NCBI RefSeq assembly: GCF_037975245.1
Contig: NC_092563.1
Location: 19,610,094-19,674,093, forward strand
Direction: 5' to 3'
DNA from: Apostichopus japonicus
Lineage: Eukaryota > Echinodermata > Holothuroidea > Aspidochirotida > Stichopodidae
DNA length: 64,000 nt
The notes beneath the pieces are model-generated. The model had not been told where the DNA came from and did no database searches. It saw only the letters and a list, made by a program, of their open reading frames with translations. The translations under genes and the position numbers were made by a program. The first letter of the stretch is position 1. Each line of letters starts with the position of its first letter. Positions 13,001 to 23,520 of this stretch are shown in pieces.

Positions 13001-14523
13001 ATTCATCCACGTTAATTGTCCTAGCAAAGTAAACAGATTTAAATTGATTGTTTCAGTATAATGTGGATACATACATGTGCATCCTATTAACTACAGAAGA
13101 TATGTATGCACTCAATTATCCCCACTTTCTCCCATCCACTGGCAATGCTCATGTTTGTGATAGATATGAGAAGGATGTATGTACATATAACTGCCACTTC
13201 ATCAATTTATGTACGTATGTGCTATGACTGCTATCTTCATATCTAAATGGCAACTTGATGAATCCACCCCAAAAAAGGGTAAATTGTTGACAACAAATTT
13301 GTCGCTTACTTCTTACTGTTCAGTCTATTATTTCTTTCCACAATGTTATGTATTGAAAAAGACAAATGTAACTGCTCAAGATAAGGGCAAGAGAAATGAC
13401 AGCGAAAGTGACATAAATTTGCTTCTCTTTGGAATCACAAGTTTACCCAACATTGACCAGACCTTACAAATGTTGGTAGACCGTGCAGTATATATGATGT
13501 AGTACATGTGTGCTTTTACTTAAAGGGTGTGAAGACTCGCGCAAACAGAAATGTCTTATGTCGGTAATTTGACCTAGTTTCGAATGAGGTGTAACAGAAG
13601 TGTTAAACACCACCATCGATCCCAGAAGATACACACACAGCTTGCTACCGTCGGTAATTAGACACTAGTGTACAGTCAGTACATACAGCTGAGGTCAATA
13701 CCCACAGCACAGTGTATAAACGATACAGCGATGGACATCTCAGGTCCAGCTAAAGATAACAATTAAGGTATCACGTTTCATTACTGTCTGCATTTTGTTG
13801 CAACACGAACAAAACGTCACTTGCAAGCAACAGAAAGTTAACTTTTTCAGATGGCCACACGCGGTTTCGGGGCGAGTCTTCAATGCCTTTAATGGTCATA
13901 TGATGCAAATTTGATATCTAGCTGGCAAAACATTTCACATTGAAGATAATTCAAGATATGGTAGCCATGTTGAAGCTTTCACACTTGGATTGCACACCAA
14001 CTAACGTCCCTTAAAATTTTTCTACAATCAAATTTCCACCCAAAACAATCTAAAACTGAAACATTTATCAAGATGATGACACTGTCTAGTCACTCTAGTG
14101 TTTAATTGACTCAACAATTATCAATTCTGTCTGTAACTTTTCACAAGTGCAGGTCTTAAAGTAAACAAGTGGTAGACTAGTACAGAATGGGAAACATTCT
14201 CTGTTAACTACAACTCTCTAGAGGGTCTATGATACATACCCTTCAAGTGTCTTCCATAGAAAGTCATAATCATTGGCCACTTTGAAGTACAGCTCATTTA
14301 TGGAAGGCTGGATACTTAGAGCAGTCTGAAACAAATGTTTGGGTATTGACGATGGTAGAAGCATGAACGGCGCAGGAGAAACCACATCGGATGAGTCAGG
14401 ATTTTCTTTTGTCCTCATCAAGAACCCATTTAAACAAGCAAGATCTTTGGCATCTTTAACTGTCTGATTCAATTTGCTTAACAGTACTGGAACTTCTACA
14501 CAACTGGGTAAAGGTGGCGACAT
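4015..14523 (-). CDS. GSS: Glutathione synthetase, complete, 10 coding exons
   Basis: Joins gamma-glutamylcysteine and glycine with ATP to make glutathione in the cytosol. Coding exons (minus strand): 14523-14240, 13020-12945, 11300-11161, 10536-10420, 9233-9069, 8092-8023, 7265-7074, 6477-6396, 5386-5194, 4138-4015. All have GT/AG borders, the phases agree at every junction, and the total is about 480 aa against 474 in human. Recognisable family blocks in order: VVSPAPFMLLPS (N-terminal), LRSDYML, QVEVNTIAASFAGLAS, ERNIFDQR, YYRTGYVPTQ, the HLAGSKKVQQELAQPG block, FTGLYSLAL, KPQLEGGGNN (glycine-rich ATP loop), NYVIRPGY, EFGFYGSFVR and the C-terminal DEGGVAVGVSSLNSPF (alanine-rich lid loop). 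The start is ATG 14523 (AAAGATGTCG). An acceptor-like TATTTCAG just upstream (14533-14532) suggests a separate 5' UTR exon that I cannot place. The introns hold three related MITEs and a SINE. Confidence 0.95.
4240..4935. repeat. Decayed ~190-bp tandem repeat in the last GSS intron
   Basis: The block 'tgtggtttaatg... gacaagcag.. aatggctaaa' recurs near 4372, 4568 and 4754 (spacing about 186-196 bp). Each copy is followed by a TGACCTTTGACC-like segment. The copies are diverged (roughly three to four units). Confidence 0.7.
8469..8828 (+). mobile_element. TTAA-flanked MITE, copy 1 (GSS intron between exons 5 and 6)
   Basis: About 360 bp. It begins TTAAAGGCATTGAAGACTCG and ends GCGCGAGTCTTCACACCCTTTAA, so the ends are inverted repeats of about 20 bp, and a TTAA occurs at each end. 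It is non-coding and homologous over its length to 9951-10318 and to the inverted copy at 13520-13892. TTAA targets are typical of the piggyBac and Kolobok superfamilies. The AGG start after TTAA fits Kolobok better than the CCY start of piggyBac, but the superfamily is not certain. Confidence 0.85.
9275..9500 (-). mobile_element. tRNA-derived SINE
   Basis: On the minus strand the head reads TTAGCTCACTCAGTGG (A-box-like), then about 30 nt later CCCGGCTCGAGTCACTCC (B-box-like). This is the layout of a tRNA gene 5' half with internal RNA polymerase III promoter boxes. A tRNA-unrelated body runs to about 9275 and contains GTCCATGATTATGAATTG and a terminal GCAGGAGGATCTAAAAT. It lies in the GSS intron between exons 4 and 5. 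The ends are approximate and I did not identify a target duplication. Confidence 0.7.
9951..10318 (+). mobile_element. TTAA-flanked MITE, copy 2 (GSS intron between exons 4 and 5)
   Basis: About 368 bp, same family and orientation as 8469-8828. It starts TTAAAGGTATTGAAGACTCG and ends GCGCGAGTCTTCACAACCTTTAA. Internal blocks such as GAGATGTCCATCGCTG and ACACTTCTGTTACACCTCAT are shared by all three copies. Confidence 0.85.
13520..13892 (-). mobile_element. TTAA-flanked MITE, copy 3, inverted (GSS intron 1)
   Basis: About 373 bp. It reads as the reverse complement of the other two copies: it begins TTAAAGGGTGTGAAGACTCGC and ends GGCGAGTCTTCAATGCCTTTAA. Confidence 0.85.
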
Positions 14524-14829
14524 CTTTGCTGCTGAAATAGTGTAAGCTGAAATATAAAAACTATGATGTAAGATATGACATTGGACATGTAACACAAACA
14601 ATAAGTATTTGCTAAGCACAATTTAGCCTTTTTTTGTAAGGTGTGAGCTTGATGAGCAATATTGTGACAATATTGCGGTCCTTGCATTAATTGCAATTCA
14701 ACTGTGCATTCCTCGCAAGATCAATACTGTACATGTAGAGTACCCTACCCTGAATATTATACGATTTTCAGGTTGATTTTGATTAGGTATATACCTGCGC
14801 TATTAGAGCATACAATTTACGTTGACCTA

Positions 14830-15405
14830 ATTAGCCATTAAGCAGTCTCACCCTCACATATATTAACATTTCTTTTAATTTCTCCTTTAAAAACTCAAAA
14901 TACCTTAACCATATTTCCAAAATTAATCTTTTTAACACTACAATCACTGCCTCTCCCAATGCAACCTTCGGTATCACTTTTGATAGTAAATTATCCTTTA
15001 ACCTACACTGTAATAGAACTGCAGGACGCTGCTGGTCCCACCTTAAATACATCCAAATCCTCTCACACAAGTATAATTTCCCTCCGAAAACCACTATCCA
15101 AATCTACAAATCCAAAGTAAAACCAATTCTCAGTTACGGAAGCATCTCCTTGCCTACCATTTGAAATTCCAATAAACAAATTTTAAATAGAATCCACACC
15201 ACAGCTTATCGACTTGCCCTAAAAATCCCTTCATATATAGCTACCTCTCACATTCTCCTTGCAGGAAACACAAAATCTTTATTCACCCTACTCGTAGAAT
15301 TTAACACCAAACTATATAAAAACAACCTAGAGAATGATCCATTGATCGAAAAACGCCTATTGAAATACAATGTATTATGTAGCATTAACTTTCTACCCAA
15401 ATAAC
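14830..15405 (+). pseudogene. Non-LTR retrotransposon reverse transcriptase, C-terminal fragment
   Basis: One forward frame reads FGITFDSKLSFNLHC, then RTAGRCWSHLKYI, then YKSKVKPILSYGS, then after an in-frame TGA continues NRIHTTAYRLALKIPS and later LYKNNLENDPLIEKRL. The order 'GI.FD..LSF..H', 'KP.LSYG' and 'I....R..L..P' is typical of the thumb and post-RT region of jockey/CR1-like non-LTR elements. The copy lacks the catalytic palm, has at least one stop and is not functional. It lies just upstream of the GSS start, possibly within a GSS 5' UTR intron. Confidence 0.7.
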
Positions 15406-16314
15406 CAAAACCTTTCTGTATTCAAAACTGTAACTTAAAACCTCATCCCAATAGAAAATCCTTTTTCTAAGTGGGTCTAGCCCCCCCTCCCCCCCCCCCT
15501 CCGACTCCAGGTGTACTTATACATTAAGAACAAATCAAAAATTCCGACAAAGAATCAACCACTTACGACCCAATTAATAGAAACGGCTCTGTCTCCAAAT
15601 CCCATTTAATTAGAAATTCCTCCCCTTTAGTAATCCCTACCTAATTGGCTCTTCAGTTCCGACCTCTTGTTTATTTATGGCTTCTACACAATGTTATTGC
15701 ATAATAGTTAATACTTCACTTCTCAGCATCTCCCTGACTGAATAATAGACAACTTTCCCTAGAAAAAAAAAAGGTGTCTATTCTACAAAACTATAATATT
15801 ATCCCCCGTACGACCTCTTGCGAGGTCGAGCAGGGGTAAACTCCTTTTTTCGTTGTTGATATATTAACATACGTACAGTACTTGACGCCAGTGGGGCCAA
15901 CTGGCATTAGGCTAGGCAATGAATGGTAGATATTGTTACTACAATCCTAATGCTACAATCACAACTCCCGCGGTGATTAGCGTGAAACGTGTTACATAGG
16001 CCTAACTAATGTATGAGAATACTTACTGTGCGTAACACGGTCTAGGATGAATCGTGGAATTACTCTTTTCAAATTGTGGGTGCTGTTGTTAATCAGAAGA
16101 CAGTTTTCTCAGTATAACATGCTAAACCGTGCGATGTAGAATGATAACACAGTGGTTATCTAAACACTGTGTGTAGTGAGGAGTGTGAGTACAAAATGCA
16201 CAGTCATTACTGGTGCTTTCCACTTTTCGAAGTAAACACGTTAATCTGTCAGCTGAGTAGTCGTCTGTAAGTGTGTCGTCTGCTGTTGATCTTGTGTATG
16301 AACGCCGTTACAAA
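15406..16314. other. Gene-free stretch between the RT fragment and the transposon
   Basis: No supportable gene. It contains a C-rich run near 15480-15500, a short A-run at 15762-15771 that might be a retroposon tail, and a small inverted motif GACCTCTTGCGAGGTC near 15809-15824. GSS promoter elements may lie here or be separated by the transposon, but I cannot identify them. Confidence 0.5.
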
Positions 16315-16322
16315 GTCTGACC
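16315..16322 (+). repeat. Left target-site duplication of the 12-kb transposon
   Basis: GTCTGACC directly abuts the left terminal inverted repeat, and the same octamer follows the right end at 28364-28371. It matches the reverse complement of the Drosophila P-element preferred target (GGCCAGAC, from memory) at 7 of 8 bases. One base is shared with the inverted repeat, so the cut could be placed one base either way. Confidence 0.85.
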
Positions 16323-16354
16323 AGGGAGTTGTTATGGAATGGAGTTCTGTCTTC
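16321..16354 (+). repeat. Left terminal inverted repeat of the transposon
   Basis: 34 bp beginning CCAGGGAGTTGTTATGG and ending TTCTGTCTTC. It is the exact reverse complement of 28331-28364. Confidence 0.92.
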
Positions 16355-16359
16355 AGTGA

Positions 16360-19090
16360 TTTTATCACCATGTCCTTAAAACCACCTCAGGATACACTAC
16401 GCAGCCTATGTTAACCCTATGACTAAACACGAAGGTCAGGCCTCCCCAGAGAGCGATCAGATTTCCTTTGAACCATATGAAGTTGCCGACTCAGGAGACT
16501 TGTTCAAAACGCCCTCTATCGTTTGACCGTATCTAGCCGATTACTTCATGGGGCTTTCCCTGATACTTACCGCATGCGCAGTAGTTATTCTCTTTGGTGT
16601 CATGGCCGAAACTTATGTGCAGTTGAAGAAGAAACAGTTACCTTTTTTTTCGTGAAAACCCGAAATTCGGCCGATTTTTTTTCGGTAAGTTATGCCAAAT
16701 TATTCTTCATTGTTTTGTCGTAAATCGTACGGAATATTGGGAAATTTAGGCTAGAAAGAAGGGACTTTTTAGTCAATTTGCGCATCGTTTCGGCGATTTT
16801 TTACTATAGTGTAGTGTTCATTAATCTCTTAGCTCACCAAAATTGGATCGCAAAGTTGTGGCACTCACTGCCAATTTGGAGAAAAAATGGATAGTTTGAT
16901 GTCAAAATATTCATTTCGACGTCCGTTACCATGGTAATTAAACGATTGGTAAAATTTTGGCGCCATTTGTTGGCAATAACGGCGAAACCAGTATAGACTA
17001 TTTAGTGTAGGAATCGGTTTCACGATGCAATTATAAACTGTGGTATTACTAGTGGTAATGTGGTAAGCCCATGACTAACGTTAGTTGTCAATTTTAAGTT
17101 TTAACAACATTTCATTCGTTGTTTTTGGAAATTTAGTGATTTTACCGGGTATTATAACCCGGAAAGTTTCAATCGAGAGAACGGGTTACTGCTTGGTTCC
17201 CAAGTCAAGACTTAGGCTAAGTGGAAACGTAGCAAGGTCTATCCTTATACTAGATTTATACAAATAGCTCTAGGCCTAACCTACATAAAATTAGCCAAAT
17301 AAATAGCCTACTGTATTCTGAATACTTAAGCTTAGGCCTGCAGATAGTCCCTATAATATTTTGGTCTATTAGTCGTGCAAGTGAGCAATGAGAGTGATTC
17401 TACTTCCCCATTACACTTCACTACGGAACTACTTGAGATTGTATAATTGAGGATTAGCTTCAGTGTGTGATTTGGAGAGAGTAGATGTATTTTGCTGCTC
17501 TCTCTCCTTTGCATGGTTTACCATATGTTATGATTGTTTGCCCAATGCTTCTGAATGATATAATATATATTTCTCAGGCTACAGGTAATGACTTGTCAAA
17601 ATTTTGTAGATTATTTTCACTATGTCCACTCCAAATAAATTTTATTCACCACAGTTTCAAAATATTTACAGACCTGCAAATGGCACCTTTCTTTGTATGT
17701 AGCAGCATTTCATCCTTCAACAAATCCAAATAAATGTTGATGCATGTGTACATAGCAAGAACATAAAGCTTTCCTATACACTAGGCAAAAAGAATATTTC
17801 ATACCAAACAAATAAGTAAACTTATTTGTTCTTGGTGATTTTAGCAGACTTAAGGAATAAGTCTAAATCCAGCCTGTATGCAATTTATCATAAAAAAATT
17901 TGATCTATCTTTAGTGTTCCTCAGGCACTTTATCATGGGAACTGTCATGTTGAAATGATACATATTTGCAGGTTACGTTGGCCTTCTTACCAGGTGTCCA
18001 CAGGGCAAATGATGGGATGCATGAAATCATGGGATGGAAAAATTAGGGGGTGTGCTATACACCTAGGATTACCAATAACCTCTGATTTGCAGAGAAACAC
18101 ACAGTGTATGAACTACTGCATGAAATAAAAAGGTAAACTTTAAATGAGTTTGGAGTCCTGTCCACTCATACATTGTTGTTTTCTTGAGAAATGTATCCTT
18201 CGAAAACCCAACCTACATTGTTTGCAATACCCACGAAACTTAGCTACTGAAACCTCATATCAATAGTCTATAAAAAATATAATATATGCTTAATCCCTTT
18301 CATGCCCAAGTATAAAACTGTTAACTCTGTTATAACTTAATGAGTTGAGTTTATTAATTGAATTGGCTGGAATTTGTTCAAATATTACCTCAATAAGATA
18401 CAGATTTTGTAATTATACCAGCTTGGCTAAGTTTTAGTAACATCATAAATACTGTAAGTCATTCTTAATTTGAATATTAAGATGGGTTCATGTAAGCATT
18501 CAACCAACCAAAACAATATTGAAGCAGGGAGTTGTTCCATCACAACTCCTTGCTTGAAGTTGTAACCCAATTTGAGTTTTAAAAAAAAATATATATCTGT
18601 ATAAGTTTGAGCTCGTAAATCCTAGTATAGTCTTAGAAAAGGTACTGACTTCCATGCCTCCATATTCAGGAAGTCACTCAGTAAGAAGCTCTGTGTGAAG
18701 TTCAAATGCATTGTCCAGTTGAAGGAAACAGCCTTCTGTTTATCAAAAAATCAATAGTTTTTTTATCAAGAATCAACAGCTTAAGTATTTTTGAGTTTGA
18801 AGCAGGATGTTGTGGTAAGAAGATGCTGCTATTCAAGCTCAACAATGGTCCTAATTGCATTGTACATAGGGCAGGTATTGTATTTTGTGCAGAAGTTGTT
18901 AACACTGGCCAAATAATGTGGTCAAAGATGTTAAACAGGATCCAGGCATTGCAAGCAGCAATTTCTTCTCACAATGCTTCAGTCACTATAAAAAACAGCT
19001 GCATGAGTGGAATGGATACACATTGCAAGTGGGTCTGTTATTATCAACATTGGAATTGCTTTAAAGATGTGTGTTTTGTGAAATTTTGTT
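16360..19090 (+). other. 5' region of the transposon, possible leader exon
   Basis: No confident coding exon. A well-placed ATG at 16601 (GTCATGGCC) opens a short frame (MAETYVQLKKKQLPFF...). It stops in a T8 run and is followed at 16685 by a consensus donor, CG|GTAAGT. This looks like a first exon, either untranslated or carrying a one-base slip in the T-run. From there to 19090 is AT-rich, intron-like DNA with chance open frames only. Confidence 0.4.
16465..16490 (+). repeat. Left subterminal inverted repeat of the transposon
   Basis: CCTTTGAAC, 2-3 variable bases, then ATGAAGTTGCCGAC. It is matched in inverted orientation at 28300-28324. P elements carry subterminal inverted repeats that act in transposition, so this is a plausible transposase-binding or enhancer site. 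Confidence 0.75.
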
Positions 19091-22000
19091 ATGGCATTTC
19101 ATATGTGTATTTTGAAATCCTTGTGCAGATTATGTGGAGCAAAGCAAAGGGAAGGTTCTACATATTTTCAGAAAGAAATTTATGGGAAGGATATTTTAAA
19201 ATTTATGCAAGTGGACATTAATCAAGACATTCCAGGTGTCCATCCTAGTTCCATTTGTGACACTTGTCGAAGGAAACTATCACGCTGTAAGACTGCATCC
19301 AGAAAGTCAAAGAAAAACGAACAGTGTACTTCTAATGTACAGCTTCATAAATTCTCCGAACATTCAGAGGACAATTGCGCCATTTGTACAACCAATCAAT
19401 TGGACAAGAAAATACTTTTAGATTTTTGTAGAGAGACAGGATTTCTGTCATGGATGTCGAAAGATGGCAAAGTGATTGCAGTAGTAATGCATGACCTAGG
19501 AGAAGTAGTTTTGAAGAGAATTATAATTGGTGATAACTCAGTCACTGCCTTCATTCTTGGAAAAGTTGTTAACTTATCCCACAGTAGTCCATTTAAAGCC
19601 ATCACTGAAATTTGGGATTCAGAAATCTGTGTGGGAAACCATGATTTTGACACTTTAGCTGAGGCTTACCGTGAAGAAGGATTGAAAGGAACTGTTGGTC
19701 AGACTGTGGCTCAGGTAGAAACTCTTCGAACAGGGGACCAGTTAGAAGGCAAACTAACAATACGCCATAATAAATGCCATCTGATAATTTCAAATGAGGA
19801 TGTACAGCAGTCCAACCGAGCCATCAGTAAGTGCTGTGCTGTTTGTAAATTCTATAGGGCAAATTTACATCAAAAGCTGATAATACATCAGCAAAGAGGA
19901 CAAAAGAAGAAAACCAAAAACATTCTCTTGTCAAAACCAGAACTTATCAACAAAGTCAGTCATTTACAGACAGAGATCCAACTATCAAGGAACAGACAAG
20001 AAAGGTTGAAGAGCACCATTAGGGATCTGGTTGAAAAGGAAAGTGTGACTATTGATTCTGAAGAACTCCTGAAAGTTATCAAATGCAATGAAAAGGAATT
20101 GGAGTCTATTTTACCAGCTAACACACATTGTGCTTTACTTTGGGAGCAGCAAAAAAAGGCATTGCAAAGCAAATCCTCCAAAGGTATGAGATGGCATCCA
20201 GCAATAATCAAGTGGGCAATTGCATTGCATTCAAAATCATCATCTGCATATGACATCCTTAGAGATTCTGGATTTCTCATTCTCCCTCATCCAAGTACTC
20301 TTCATATGTACACACATTTTACACCGCCATCATCTGGACTTAATGTTGGTTTGCTACAGAGGTTTTTCGACAGTTTGAAGCTGAGCTCTCTTGAACCTCA
20401 TCAAAAGCTTGTAAACTTGATTTTTGATGAAATGAAAATTAAGGCAGGACTTGTGTTTTCCAAAACAAATGGCAAGTTAGTGGGATTTATTGATGTTGGA
20501 GATGTCAGTAAAGACATGGAACGTTTTGAAGCCAGATGCACTGAATCAAAATCTGAAATCCCAAATGTGGCCTCGCATGTGCTTCTCTTCATGGTTAGAG
20601 GCTTAACTTCAAGCATTAAGTTTCCGGTGGCTTTTTTTTTCACTAACAGTGCACCAGGCCATCAGCTGTATGAGATGGCAATGAATTGCATTAAAGCCCT
20701 CAAGCTGCTAGGACTTACAGTTATCTGTTTGACTTCAGATGGTGCAAGCTGCAACAGAAAACTGTATGAGATTTTGTCAGGAAGCTCCTCTTCACCACTT
20801 ACTCCTCATTACAAGACGAAAAATGTTTATGAAGAGAACCAGTACATATATTTTAATTCCGACGCACCACATTTATTAAAGACACTTCGGAACAATTTTG
20901 AAAATTCCAATTGGAACCGGAAGACAAGAAATCTTGTGGTAAATGACTGTTTTTATTGTCAAGTTTAATAAAATAAAAAAATTGAAGTAGGGTTATTCAG
21001 TGAAAGTTATATGTGTATGTGTATACATTTTGTATAAGGAGAAATGGTATAAGAATGTAAACTACTTTATTGGTCAAAATTTCTATTTCTATAACCACCT
21101 TGGAGGAATTTACCTCATTGGGACATTCAGTCATCTTGCATGTTTAACAAGAATGTCTGATAAGAACTGGAAGAGTAAAGACCTCCAGTAAAGTACTTTT
21201 TATTTGCCTCTCAGTAAATATTTACTGTTCTTTTCTTTCTTTTTACCCCTCATGCTCAGTATAATGGAAAGCCAATCCAATGGATCCACCTTCTGCAGCT
21301 TCAGGAATGGGATAAAGGGTGCAAAAGACAAACGCCTGGTTTGGTCCTCCTCCCGAAGCTCTCATATGAGCACCTCCATTTGAACCCGGGTTTGCGAATG
21401 AAGGTCAGCTTAGCTGCTCAGGTATGTTTTATATTATACCTTCAGTTATCAGTAAAAACAGTACTTGTTGAATACTTTGTTTCTTGAAGAGTCCCTTCAG
21501 TCTCTATGGTGGGACCGTCAATAACACTACTGTAGAATTAGTGTTGCAATTTTTTACGGAGAAGAAAAAAACTGTATACAAATGTGGATATGTCATCAGT
21601 ATTCAGTACCACACTACAGGGATTATGCAATTTATTACAGTGGATAACAGTAGAAGGCAAGGTTGTGCACCTTACAGTGTTTTACTGTTGTAACACTTGT
21701 GCTGTAATGTAATGGTTACCAAAGAAATTCTCAGTAAAGGACACTAGAGAAGGCAGGAATTTGTCATGAATGATTACCTTCTGATTTAATTAGCTGCAAC
21801 AATTGTTAGTGGTTTGTGATTTTGCAAAGAAATGACAACCAAGAAACTAGTCTAACATGAAACTAAAGAAGTTCCTGACATGCAGTATGGATATATTTAA
21901 AAACCTACTACAATATTTGATGACAAAATGTTACTTTTGTTAAGAATTGATTTCAGCACAAATTTGGTTACTTTGTCCATTGCAGGTGATGTCCAAGACA

Positions 22001-23395
22001 GTGGCCAATGCTCTACAATTGAAGGACAGTTTAGTGTATTCATCGACCATCAAATTTATTTTGATGGTCAACAAGTTTTTTGACTGCCTTAATGTTGGCT
22101 CTACATCACTGTGGCTGAAAAAGAAGAATACAGACATCAAACCATACACATCTGTTGATGATGAAAGACTTGTGGTCAGTACTTAAAACATTCAATCTCT
22201 CATAGTTTACTTCACATGTGCATAATATGTGTGATAAAGACACTAATTAGTGTGTCAAAGTAAAAATGTCTTATTGCAAAGGTAATACAGCATACACCTA
22301 TATTGTCCTACTTGCAATTTACATAACCAATTGTAAAGTACTGTAAAGCACACGTATGAATGGTATTCAAAGAGAAAAAAAATATGCTTGTATCTCTAAA
22401 AAACCTTCTTCTTAAGCTTTAAAATGGAGAATAACAAACTACACTTTTACCACCACAATGTCTCATGAATTTTTCTTTTGTTTTCAAACAGTGGCTTACA
22501 GAAGAATTTTTGGGTTTCTTGAAAGAGTGGACTGAAGAAGGTGAGCACCTTCCAGGGTTAACACCGAAGCAAAAGCAGGCATTGCATCTTAGTGTACCCA
22601 CATTGGCTGGATGTCACATAGCAGGTATGTTTTGTCTTATTTATTGTTTCTTTATGTTAATCGTTACATATTGTGAAATATTCTTTAATGACTTTATGAC
22701 TATTTGTAATTCAATTCTAACATAAATCTTTGCAATCAAACAACTGCTGTCACAACTTCTTGATGTAAAAAAGACACAAATGAAAAATATGTGAAATTGT
22801 TTCAGTACAGTAGTAGGGATAAACTCATGTACAAAATATATATCCATGTTTGAAGTCCAAATATGACATGTGTGTCTATAGAATTGTTGTTGAGAATGGA
22901 GAAGTGACCTTAACATATATGCGTACCTACATCAAAACTCTTCAAATGAGGCAGACTTGTCAAGCTTCCACCCTAATCCTCATTTTTTTATCAGAGGTGC
23001 CAGAAATTATGTTTATTTGCTCTTTAAGATCCTACATAGATTTAATAAATCTTGAAAGACTATGTAATGTCTATGAATATTCACTTCAATTTGTTTTCTC
23101 TGTCCTTTTTACAGTTCACTCTTTCACTGAGATTACAAAGCTTCTTCTGGCCATGGATGGAGTCAACTTCTTCCTCAGTGACAAACTTAACCAGGATCCT
23201 GTGGAAGAATTTTTTTCCAAACAACGGTCAGCTGGTGGTCATCATGACAATCCATCAGCTGAACAATTTGGCCATCACTTGATGAAAAATATCGCTGCAG
23301 GTAGTCATGCTGCAGCATCCAGGAGAGCCAATGTTCGCCGTGAGCAGCCCTCAAAGGATATAAGTGATGAGCCCTTGCCCAAAAAAAAGCGCTAA
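19091..23395 (+). CDS. P-superfamily transposase with RAG1-like N-terminal zinc region
   Basis: Cut-and-paste transposase. Exons: 19091-20938, 21260-21421, 21986-22174, 22492-22624, 23115-23395, with GT/AG borders and matching phases, giving about 870 aa. N-terminus: C12-x2-C15, H51-P-x3-C56-x2-C59, then H91-x4-C96-x2-C99. This is the spacing and wording of the RAG1 non-core zinc region (IHPxxFCxxC in RAG1, VHPSSICDTC here). ZAD domains also share the CRLCG...ICxxC theme. Next come a CxxC...H...H motif (C249-H266) and a coiled coil at about 285-330. The catalytic domain has FDEMKIK (D446), TSDGASCNRK (D550), DAPHLLKTLRNN (D591) and LNQDPVEEFF (E808), as in P element/THAP9. The C-terminus is a PLPKKKR nuclear signal. 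ATG 19091 has G at -3 and an in-frame stop just upstream. An acceptor-like GTGCAG at 19123-19128 leaves an upstream leader exon possible. Confidence 0.88.
20939..21259 (+). promoter_or_regulatory. Transposase intron with in-frame stop and AATAAA signals
   Basis: The donor GTAAAT at 20939 continues in frame for nine residues to TAA 20966-20968. AATAAA hexamers at 20967-20972 and 20972-20977 overlap or follow that stop. Retention or early polyadenylation would give a 625-aa protein that keeps the zinc region, coiled coil and first two Asp motifs but lacks the Glu motif and nuclear signal. The Drosophila P element makes a repressor by intron retention, so a similar control is plausible but unproven. 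Confidence 0.5.
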
Positions 23396-23520
23396 CTTTG
23401 GTATAATGAATTGGGTTCACAGGGGGAGGGGGGTGAGGGCATGATAAGCAGCGAGAGAAAAAAATATATACATTTTCATTTTGAGGTGAGAAATTCATTG
23501 AAAGTTATATACATTTGCAA

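Noticed and set aside
18706-19221. 171-codon open frame overlapping the start of the transposase exon
   Set aside because: It runs in another frame through the RAG1-like zinc exon and has no family features. The overlap with a frame full of conserved motifs makes it a shadow.
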